A program made the position numbers and the translations under genes. DNA of 64,000 nt, from the NCBI RefSeq assembly GCF_947242115.1, contig NC_074726.1:6193951-6257950 (forward strand), written 5' to 3'. The notes under the pieces were generated by a model. That model did no database searches and was not told the origin of the DNA. It was given only the letters and a program-made list of their open reading frames with translations. This stretch comes from Biomphalaria glabrata (Eukaryota > Mollusca > Gastropoda > Planorbidae). Shown here piece after piece: positions 11,401 through 23,400 of this stretch (position 1 is its first letter; every line of letters starts with the position of its first letter).

Positions 11401-14400
11401 TACTGCCATAGTTGGTCTTATTTCAGAAGACGAAACTCAGTATCGAAGCTCGTTAGAAGAGTTTACAAACTGGTGCATTGACAACTTTCTAGAACTGAAT
11501 GTCACAAAAACTAAAGAACTTAAAATAGATTTCAGAAAGAAAAAACAGAAGATGCATGAACTTCAGATAAAGACAACAAATTTCCATAAGGATCAATAAA
11601 GCAGTCTTAGTCTTAGACTTAACATCATCTGCCCTATAGATTGCAAGGTCTGGACAAGGAAACTTTACTTTTACTTGACACATTTTGTATGGTCACACAG
11701 TAAAATTGGCCCAAATGTTCTTTTGTAAAAGAAAGCTGTTAAGTTTGTATAACTGAGACCAATCATTATAGAAGGCCTGAATACAGACCTGCAACGTCAC
11801 AACCTGTGGGCAGTATAGACCAATAGCTCGTTGCCATGTTACAGGTCTGTGTGACATGGTAACAATCTAAATGTCTACACTGCCCACAGGTTGTGATATT
11901 GCAGGTCTGTGTGGAGGCCTTCTCTAATGAATGGTCTTGGTATAATGCATATACTTAAAGCAAATGCTTAGTTAGACAACTATTTATGGATACAGACGTA
12001 AATGGTTTCTAAAGGCAAGACATCCTTGACCATTTTCTGTTTTAGCTGTCTCCTGCTGTAGGCCTTTTATATTTTTATGCTGACATCTGTTACTAAAAGA
12101 GCCTCACCAGGTATGAACAAAATATCTCCTGGTTCAAGATGCCCTCTGTATTGTTTGGCTTCAATAAATTTGGGATAGCATGACAGATCTGGATTATCCA
12201 CATCAAGAACTTCAGATTTATCACCTGTGTTTAGTAAGAAAAAAGTCAATATAAAAACAAAGTCTTAGAGAAATAAAAGTCCAGCAAGAAGAACTGAGGT
12301 GTGTTTATATCAAAAGGAGGCGGAGGCTGTAATAAATTGTTCTTTATTTTGTATTTTAACTATATTATGCTACACCACTTTTAAGAAGAACATTAAGACC
12401 TATCTGTTTAAAACTTTTTTAGATTAACTGTCATTGTAACTGTAGTGTCTGTGTTTGTAATGTTATTACAGCGCCTTGAGCCTACATCTTGTTTGTTAAC
12501 AGCGCTTTATAAATAAAATTATTATTATTATTATTATATTTTAAATTTTGATTACAACATTGCCCACTGCCATCCCCAGTGGCCCTGCAGGAAGTTTGGG
12601 CTAGGATGTTATATTTTCAGAATCTGAAGGAACATTTGAAACATGTTAAAAATTTGGAAATTATTTTTCTAATCTATATATAAAGTCAAGTACATTATGA
12701 CTTAAACTGAAAGTATTGAGATAAGGCTGCAGCATAAAAGAGTGCTAGGCTGGCTATTGCATAAAAGAGTGCTAGGCTGGCTATTGCATAAAAGAGTGCT
12801 TGGCTGGTATACAAAGTCCCTAGCAACATTTGAAATGTTTTTCTGCTAGTCTAGAAATTTTGGAAATCTTTTCAAGTCCAACCAGTTTATAGGTAAATGA
12901 ATAAGTACTTACAATCATAAGGTGTAAATTATGTAGAATATGGTATATTCAGTATATTGAAATGTGTATGCTTGTCAAAGCAGTATCATATCATATTTTA
13001 AAAAGAACGGTCAGTATTATGAGCTTCATCTCAAGCTTAAAACTTTGTCTTACCATAGACTGAAACTTAAATTTTACTGCTGTATCATTAATAAGTCAAA
13101 AGTAAAACCATAAAATACTAAACATTATCATCTAAGGAGAGTATTGAAAGCTAGTCATTGTGTTGGCTTTTTATAAAGATTGTATCAACTCACTCTGCCT
13201 GTCTGGTATAAATCTTAAATCTTATTTCTCCCACTATACATTCTCAGATCAACTCAAAACTTTATACAAGTATTCATTGTTGAAGACAGTAGTCCTACAT
13301 AAATCAATAATAAAAAAAAAATATGATTGGATAATTTTGTTTTATGAGGGAAAAAGTAGATACAGCAGAAATTGTGTTGTTCTTTTCTTAAAATACCCTT
13401 TGCTTGTAAAATAAGATTTATTTATTTTTTTTGCTTGTGAATGCTCTATTCACTGGGCTTATAAAAAAACATCTAGCATCTAGATTATCCAAGAAAATGT
13501 AAAAGTCACTGCTGTATTGAGATGAATTGTTATTTTTGAAAAATAAAATGATGTTACCATTGAGATACAGATAATCCACATCGTTAGGATGAAATAAAAC
13601 AACTTTTTTTCTGCCAACAACTTGAATTAAAATGTTGTCCATTATCTGATGAGAATACACACAAAAAAAAAAATGATTCAAAGGCAGAGTTAGCGACTTG
13701 TGAAGTACTTTTAAAGTAATAACAGTCAAATGACTTAATACAATTTCAGAATTATAAGCATTGTGTTTGGACTACCATTACCCTAACTTTCCAGTAAGAG
13801 ATGAATGTGATCTGGAGTTAAATCTCAGATTATCTTGATGGCAAACAAAAGTACTTAAGATAACGAATGCCAGCTTGGAGGAGAAAATTTGTCAGCAGGT
13901 GGCTTAAGGGGCAGCTGGAGATCTCTTACAAAGGATGCATTTGAAACCAAACTCGAACAATAGATGAAGACAGGAATTAATGATTGTTATGGACGGTTGT
14001 TCACTTGTAGCATTAAACTGCTGGGAGACAACAAAACTGCTGTAGGCATATTATATTCAAACTTGTAAAACTTGAAATAACTTCTTTTCTGAACAAAACT
14101 AAATATAACTTTTATTAAAATACAGACAAAATGAAATTGATATGAAATAAAAATAAATGTTGTAGATTTTAGTAACAATGTTTGGTATTTTTAACAAAAT
14201 CTAACTCACTAAAATAACACTTCTTTTCAGTCTCATGTTCTGGAGTTGTCTCCGTTACCTCAAACCGCTGACAACAATGCTACCTATCTTGCATCATTCA
14301 GAACCAATCGCTAACTTCTTTCCACCATTACCAGAGTAACTCACAAAAACATACACACTCCATAACAATGATGGAAAGAGAACTTAAATCAACCACTGAC

Positions 14401-17400
14401 AAATGAAGAGTTGTGTCTGCATTGGATGTGGCAAAATAAGTAGATCACAGCAGGACAGCAAAACCATGTCAAATACATATTATATACATTGCATACCTAA
14501 AATAGACCTGCTCTGGAAGAATTTGCCAGGAACCTGAAAAAAATAACCTCTATAAGCTACTTAGTTTCCAAAGACTGATAATGATAGATGGAAGGTGGTA
14601 TTGATTGCTCTACCATTGCTGAGAAAGAATTCCTTTAAATAAGCCACCAAAACAACATAATAAAAGTTACTATTTCTAACAAAAATTTGTATTTTTTTTT
14701 AACTTGGATTTTAAAAAGAAAAAAAAAAGAAAAAAATTTAACAGCGAAAAATAAGTTTAATTTATTGCTAAAGAATAGATCGACATTGTCATAAGTAACA
14801 TCTTTTATAAAATATTTATCCAGAGAGAGCTTTTATGTATTAACTTTGCATATACTACAAGAATCATGAAAATGATAACAGGAAAAATGCCCAAAACAAA
14901 ACCCAAAACAATTATTTGAAACTGATCCCAAAAAAAATACATAGAACTTATAAAGTGTGATAGAAGAAAAAAAAAATTGAATTGATTTGAGAAAAAACAA
15001 GAATGAAATAAACAATAAATTGATAATAACCTATTCAAACCTTACATCATAGTGCGTCCAGAGCTGAACTCCCCTAGAGGCAATACGAAAGACACTGGAA
15101 AAAAATTTCTCTCTTTCAAATACTTGCGGTATTGTTAAGTCTTGTGCCAGCTCAGGGAACTGAACAGAAATGTCTGCAACATCTTTACGAGGGTCGTGTC
15201 CCAGGGCACGGAGGTAAAATTTTTCTTTCTGAAATAATTGTTAATATATACAGCAAAGAGTTAGAAAAGGTACTTTTATATTGTATAAGCAAGTAGGCTA
15301 ATACATACTCCAAATAAGTCTCATTTTAAAAGTTTATCAAAAATAATTATGCAAGAGAAATTTTTTTAAATTACGATTTTTTTAAAAATCAAGAAAACCC
15401 AATATTTATTGATGATGCTAGAATTTAAGAAATAAAAAAAAACTTTATGCTGTTTTATATAATTCAGACATTCCTTCAGAAATAAACATTATTAATCTTA
15501 GCCAAAACTTCCTGAAGACAGCAGTGGAAGACAGCAGAGTTTGATTTAGGGATCATGGTGATGACAGGAGCATATCAGACAAAAAAAGACAGACATTATT
15601 TCTTTCTCTCCAGAATTTAAGCCATTGGTTAAAATGCATGACTAGACGTATGACAGATAGGATGTAATCATCTTCTTTTTTTAAATAACGTCTGTAATAT
15701 ATAAGATAATTGCCACATGTACATAAAATATTTTGCTTGAAGCAGGAAGAAGACCAACTATATGAAATGGCTTTACTGAAGTGGTCCGAAAGAACAAGAA
15801 TATGGAAGAATTCCTTGTATTAATACAATCACTACATTATTACATCTATAAATTTGTACACTTTTTGTTCTGCCGAGCCACAAACTTTGAATGAAAGAAA
15901 GAATAAGGTCTTAGAAATGGTAGTCCAACCAACAATCTACCTGGTCAATAAAGTAGTCAGCATGCTCATCTTCAAAAGCTCTTTTTACAAATTCTTGGAA
16001 TGGCAATGATCTGTGAAATGTAATTTTAAAAAAAAAGGTGATTTCTGAAAAAAATAAAAGACATGTTTGAAGCTGACAATCTCAAATACTATCAACCTTA
16101 CTATAATAAAATCATTGTGTACATTAACTCTAAATATTACTCCTTTCAGATGTCCGTAAGCTAGACAAACCTACCACTCGAATGACCAGACCAAGGTACC
16201 TCATCTCATTTCTGCTTGTTGCCCTGTCTGGGGCATAGGCCAATAACCAGTATCCTTGAGGCATCTTGGTTCTGGGAGAGTCTCTTCAACTGTTCCCCAA
16301 GTCTTGTCCATCTACTAGGCATCTACTTCCAAATCTCAGTGCAATGTATTTCTGGGCCATCCCTTATTTCTCTTTCCTTGGGGGTTCCAAATCAGGGATT
16401 GTCTTGCAATGCTAGATGCAGGCTTGCAAAGGGTGTGGCATATCCATTGCCAGAAACCTCTGAAGGATATCCTTAAAATATGGGCTGCTGTTTTGTTCTT
16501 TGCCATAGTTCCTCATTCAAAATGTTCTCTGGACAGTGGATCATAAAAATCTTCCTGAGGCAGGTATTGATGAATACCTGGATTTTTTTCATGGTGGTGA
16601 TGGTGGCTCTTCAGGTCTCTGCTCCATGCAGACCAAGGGATGTGAGGGGAAAAACATCCTTATGTTGATGTTGCTCCTCAGTATGTAACAAATAAACACA
16701 ATACATCAAAGAAGTTACACAAATTTGTACATAATTATTTTGATTTACCTATAGAGAAAGTTCTTATTGATAAAATCCATCTGTGTTGATGATGACACAT
16801 GCACTTTGACCTCCTGTGTGCCCCCGTCACTAGCTAAATAGCTTGGTGTCCACTTACGCAGACATTCTCCAATATCCAAACCTCTTAATATCACAGGCTC
16901 TCTCTGTAGAAATAATCAAAATAATTGTTACAAGAAAAATGAGTTGGCCAAATACACTAATATGGTCTGTAAATGAGGGTCATGAAAAAAGTTTGCCATC
17001 GAGCAGTCACTTTGATATTCTTGTACATTATTTGGCACTTTTCGGCTGAAAAGTTTGTTCATCTTGAACAAGACAGGATGCATTTTCAAATTATTTTTTT
17101 TTAGGGATGATAATTGAAAATCTTCTTCTTCTTCTTCATCGTTCTCATTGTTATGTTGGAGTGTTCATATGACTAGACCAATACATGAGATGAACTGCGC
17201 AGTGGTTTCCAAATCAGGGAGCTCTCCATATAGTTTTCTTTCTATTGGGGTGATTTGGGGCCAATGTCTTATACGGGCCTCTTGGTAAAGAGAGCAGTTT
17301 TGGAGGACGTGGTCGGCATTCTCAGGTGATAATGAAAATGAAAATTTATACTTCCATTTCTAGAATATTTTTTAATTGTCTAGATAAGTATAAAAAATAA

Positions 17401-20400
17401 AATATACACAATAATTTAAAAAACAAACCTTAAATTGAGTGAAATTGCAATTATTTTGAATCAATTAAAAAAAAAAATTTTTTTTAAATGCTCCAGTCTG
17501 AATTCAAAATCGAGGCTTCACAATGGAAGGCCAACTTATTAGCTAATAAGCTATCCAAGTACTTATAAAAGTAGAATGTTTTATAGTCTATCTTTAGTTT
17601 AAAACTTGTTGGGGAAAATGGAAATCACCAAAAATGCAAAAAGTGGAAAGCTAAGGTTTACCAGTGGAAGCACTTAAAGCAGATCCAAAAACATTAGCTG
17701 AGATGCAACAAGATTCTGGTACAAGAATAGGTCCCTTTAACCTGTAAGCTGGGTTACCTAATCAAGTTATTCAAGAAAAGTGACATTACCCAGTGCAACA
17801 ACTGGCAAGGAATTATGTTACTGTCTAGATGCCCACTGAAGTTCACTGACATCATTAAACAGTTGTACGGTAGCTCATCATGCCAATCAAAACACAGTTG
17901 TAAGGTCACTAATCCTTTTCTAGTAAAAAATGAGGTAAGAGAGACATGTCATGGGTCAATACTGTGACCTAATTTGACTAGTTTCTAGAAGCCGAGGTCA
18001 GGTCATAGATAACCAGTGATAGATAATTATAGTCATCCAAACAGAGAAAGAGGTTAAGGAAAAAATAGCATATGTCAGCTTCTAGAAGGTCACGGTTTAT
18101 AAAATATTTAAGGGAGAAGTTTCTATGATTCTGGAAAGTACGATTTAGAAAAGTATAAATTAGGGGAAAGTTAGTCAGTCCGGCCCCTCACATTGTAACG
18201 ATTTTTTATAGTAACGGTCGTATGTTTAAAAATGGTTTCAGGTCCAGTAGATGAAGTTACTTTAATTGAATTTGTATCATAAAGTTATTTCAGTAATTAG
18301 TTAAAGTTGTAGTATTAGAAAGTTTCATTTTATGAAGATATTTAAGTAAAGTTATTGAATTAAGAATTTACTTATATGTGTAATTGGAAGAAGTTTATTA
18401 AAGAAGTTAAAAGAAAACAGGGATGTTTCTTTAGTGTGTTATCAAATCATTCATATAATCTCCAGCGTGATGATTCTGTTTGATCAATAATTAATATAAG
18501 AAGCATTACCAAGAAATAAATAAACAGAAATCATCACAACATGAAAATAGATATGGAAAAACTCCAGAACCTCGCCATGAGGCCTAGTAGGATATTGAGA
18601 ATTAGGTAGCCTGAAAAGATATCTACTGTCAACTTGTGGGAGAGAACCAAGCTAAACCGATAATCCAAGATATTAAAAAGTGAAAGTGGAGCTGGATAGG
18701 ACACACCCTGTGAAAACCAATGTTGCAAGGCAGGCACTTGATTGGAATTCACAAGGAAAGAGGAAAGTGGGTAGGCCCAAGCAAACCTAAAAGTTGGTTG
18801 GTCATAGCAAAGCTGAGGAAACTGGAATGACATGGGAGTGAAGAAAGTCGCTCAGAACCGAGTTCGGTGGAGAGATGTTGTTGAGACCCTATACTCCCCT
18901 AGAAGTTCACATAAATTAGTCAAGTAAGTCAAGAGGCAGGAAGGTGGAGTTACGAGAGACCAACTATATCTAGTTCAGCTTTTTTTTTCCTGCCAAGAGT
19001 AGGTTGACCATGATTCACTACCAAAAGCAGAGTGCTCATCACAAAGGTTTGGTAGAAGATAGCAGAAATGGTCAACAATTCCAAAGGTTTTAAAGGTCAC
19101 AGGAGGTGCACTGTTTGTGTTTTGAACTAGATCTAGAATTTTAGTCTTGCTCAAATTATTCCATTTTCACAAAGCTTATATACCAACTCAAATTGTCTGT
19201 CTGTCTCCGACACCCAATCTCAGCTCAAGCTGAAATTTCGCACAATTAATCTATTTCTTTTACCTGGCAAAACAAGAATATTTTTTTTTTAAATTAACCA
19301 ATTAGTTAATTAACTATTGGTAATTAATTATTTTTTTGTATCTCAAACAAGGCAAAGAAATTGTACTTGACATAAATTGTGTATAATCTGAATTAGTCCC
19401 CTTCATAGGTTGACGCTATTAATTGAAACAAACAATATATAACTATATATAGATCAACAATCTTCTCAAGTCATAAGTACCTCACCAGTAGAGTGGTTAG
19501 CATGTGGGGCCAAGGAGGTGTGAGCCACGATTTTGAATACAAGTCATTAAATTTTTTTTGTAAATGCTTTTAAAAAACAAATATTGTCAAATCCACCCAG
19601 ATATCCTGACCTTTCTTTCTTACCCCCACCCCCTTTTCCTAACTGGTCCAGATAAATCAGATAATTTTATAAGTGATAGAATCATAGCGACATAGCGTAT
19701 TGAGAAAGCCTTCAAAGCTAATAAAATTGTGTTAAATAAAAACAATCATAAACAAACAACATTAAGTCACGTGATAATATTGATAAAACAGTGAAAAAAA
19801 CTGTCACCTGATAACCATTCAACTATCATTGTGTATTAAAAATTAGATCATAATTTGTATAGAAGAGAGAGAATCACGTGGCTAATAAATGTTGTTTGTT
19901 TGAGGTCCATTGCCATTGGTAAAAATATTTCTAGACCTAGATCTATATTTAATCTATAATAACACAGTTTTATTGTTGTTGGTCTAGTCTCTAGATTCTC
20001 ATTCTAGTTTATTTTAGTCTAGATTACTCAATCTAGAACTCTTACTCTAGACTAGAATCAGAAGGAATAAATATGACTGATCCAAACTAATCTTATCTTC
20101 TTATCTTATCTTATATAATACAGACGTTACTTCAAAAAAGAAGATGATTACGTCCTACGCGTCATGCATTTAGTCATGCATATTAACCAATGACTTAAAT
20201 TCTGCCAAGTCACTGGTTTTCCTGGCTAGCTCAGGCAACCCATTCCATGCTCTAATAGCACTAGGGAAGAAGGAGTATTTGTACAAATTTGTCCTAGCAT
20301 ATGGGACGAGGAATGTGCCTTTATCTTTGTGTCTTTCAGAGTATTTTATTAAATTTTGTTTTTGTATTTGAAGATTATGGTTCAGTGTTTTATGTATGAT

Positions 20401-23400
20401 TGCTACTTTACTTTTGAGCCTTCTGTCCTGAAGGCTTTCTAAATTTAGTGATTTTACTAAAGGTGTTACTCTAGTCAAATGTAAATATTCGTTTGTTATG
20501 AATCTCACTGCTCTATTTTGTGTCTGTTCCAGTTTCTTAATGTTTTCTTGAGTTGAGGGGTCCCAAACGGAGGATGCATATTCTATTATTGGCCTAACCA
20601 AGGTTAAGTAACATTTTAGTTTTATGTTCTTATTTGATTTATAGAAATTTCTTTTAATAAATCCTAATGCTTTGTTTGATTTTTTTGTAGTTTCATCAAT
20701 ATGTGGATTCCATGATAGTTTTTCATTTATTATAACACCTAGGTATTTTGCGTTTTTAGTCTGTGATACTGGTTTGCCATGAATAAGATAAGTGGAATTA
20801 ATTTGTTTTAGTTTTTTTGTTACTCTTAACAACTGACATTTTTCTGGGTGGAAAGACATGCTCCAATTTGATTCCCATTTCTGTAATTCATCTAATTCTC
20901 TTTGTAAAATATCTGTGTCTTGTGTTGTTTTTATTGTTCTATATATTATGCAATCGTCTGCAAATAATCTGACTTTTGTTCCTGAACTAATGCAATTTGG
21001 TAAATCATTTATGTAAATTAAAAATAGTAGTGGACCCAAGACTGTACCTTGAGGTACACCTGAGTTTACTGTTATCGGTGTTGATTTAGAGCCATTTATT
21101 ATTACAGTTTGTTCTCTCCCTATCAGAAAGTCTTTAATCCACTGATGCAGTGGACCATTAATGCCGAAATATTTTAATTTTTTAAGCAAACTATGGTGGT
21201 GAACTTTGTCAAAAGCCTTAGAAAAATCTAGTAAGATAGCATCTATTTGTTCACTATTATCTAAACCTTTTGAAAAATCATCAATTAGTCCTATTAGTTG
21301 TGTTTCACATGATCTATATTTCCTAAAGCCATGTTGGTATGGTGTGAGGACATTATGTTTGTCTAAGTGGTTTATGATGTTGCTACATATTATGTGTTCT
21401 AGGATTTTACATGTGATGCTGGTAAGTGATACTGGTCTGTAGTTCCCTGGGTCAGATTTTTCTCCTTTTTTAAATAGGGGGGTGACATTAGCTTCTTTCC
21501 AGTCCTTTGGTACTCTGCCCTGGTTAAGTGAAGCCTGAAAGAGTATTTTGAACACTGGGGCTAGCTCATTACTTAGTTCTTTGAGTAATCTAGCTGGAAT
21601 ACCATCAGGTCCAGAAGCTTTATTTGGTTTGGTGTTGGCTAATAGTTTTTGAATTCCATTTTCTTGTACTACTATATCTTCTATGTTGTCTACTTGGTTC
21701 AAATTCAGTAATATGTCTTTGTCTCCTGGGGCTGAGAATGCTGATGCAAAGTATTTGTTTAGAATGTTTGCTTTAGTTTCATTATCATTATGTATTATGT
21801 TATGTTCATCTTTTAATGGCGCTACGCCTGTTGTTTCCATTTTCTTAGACTTAATGTATGACCATAGGTTTTTGTTGTTATCTTTAGATATTACATTGTT
21901 TATGTATTCACTCTGCAGCTGTCTGCTTACTTTTTGGGTTAAGTGTTTAATTTTTATATACTTTTTGTAAACTCTTTCTGCATTAGTTTCTTTAAATTTT
22001 CTATAGAGGTTTTCCTTCTGTTTACAAAGCTTCTTTAGTCTATTATTAAACCAGCATTTATTTATTTTGTTTGATGTGTATTTAGTTGGTATATGATTTT
22101 CTATTATGCTTTTAAGATGGTTTTTAATGAAATTCCAGAGGTCATCGACTGGTTGGTTAATGTCTTTTTCTAATAAGAATGTTTGTTGAAAGTTTAGTGC
22201 AGCTTGGTGTAGTTGTGTTAGGTTACATTTATTCCAGAGTAAGATTTTTCTTTTGGGTTTTGTATTGGCTACTGCTTTTATCTGACTGTGTATTTTTATG
22301 ATCTCATGGTCTGATAGACCAGGGATAATTTCATAATCAACTACTAATCCAGGTCTGTTGGTTAAGAAGAGATCTAATGTGTTGTTTAATCTAGTTGGCT
22401 TTTTAATGATTTGATCTAAACTTAGGTTGTGTAAAGTTTCTATGAAAAGCTCATTTATGTCCTTAAGGTTTTGGTGTTTATCTATGGTTAGTGTTTTCCA
22501 ATTTATATCAGGTAGGTTGAAATCACCCATAATCCAAAAAACTGCATTTTTATTTGTCTCTTTAAGTGTAGTAATCTGATTACATAGTTCCTGCATGTAT
22601 TCTAAACTAGAATTTGGTGGTCTGTAAATGCTGCCTATTATTAGGGATGTTGAGGTGGTATTAATTTTACAAAATGTTGATTCTACATTTTTTGAGTTAG
22701 GTAAGGTAATTTCTTCTGCTATAAGAGTGTTTTTTATTGCTAAAAGAACTCCTCCATGATTATCAGCCCTATCTTTTCTAAAAATTTCATAATTACTATT
22801 GAAAATTTCTGCATTATAAATTTCAGGATGCAGCCAAGTTTCTGTTCCTGCAATTATGTCTGGTTTCTCACATTCTAATAAAATTTCTAAGTCTGCTGTT
22901 TTGTTCCTAATGCTTTGAAAATTTATAACTAAGGTTTTAAGGTATTTTGGTATTACTTCTTTAGTAGGTTTGTTTAGTGAGGCTGTTGTATTAATTTTAG
23001 TAGATTTAGGTTTAACAGGAGTGGATCTGGCTAGTGGTTGGTGAGTTTGGTTCGGGATGGTGTTTAGGATGTTGTATGGGTTAGAAGTGTCCGCATCAAA
23101 GGAATCAAACAGTCCTGATGTAAACTGAGGTAACCCACACGGTACACAGTGCCATGATGCGTCTTTGTTGCCTAAGGCATAATACACAGGTGTATTCATA
23201 TGGAGACATGATGCATGGTACCATTCATCGCAGGTGTCACATTGAATGGCTTTCTGTTTCAGGGTGCATATTTTTTTGCAGATGTTGCATCTATCTTTAG
23301 ATCTAGGCCCTGGATTTGACTCTACATCTCCTGCCATTAATATTAACAGTGATAGGTATTTATTTCTGCTGTGTCTGATTGAGAACTTCCATTTGTGATG

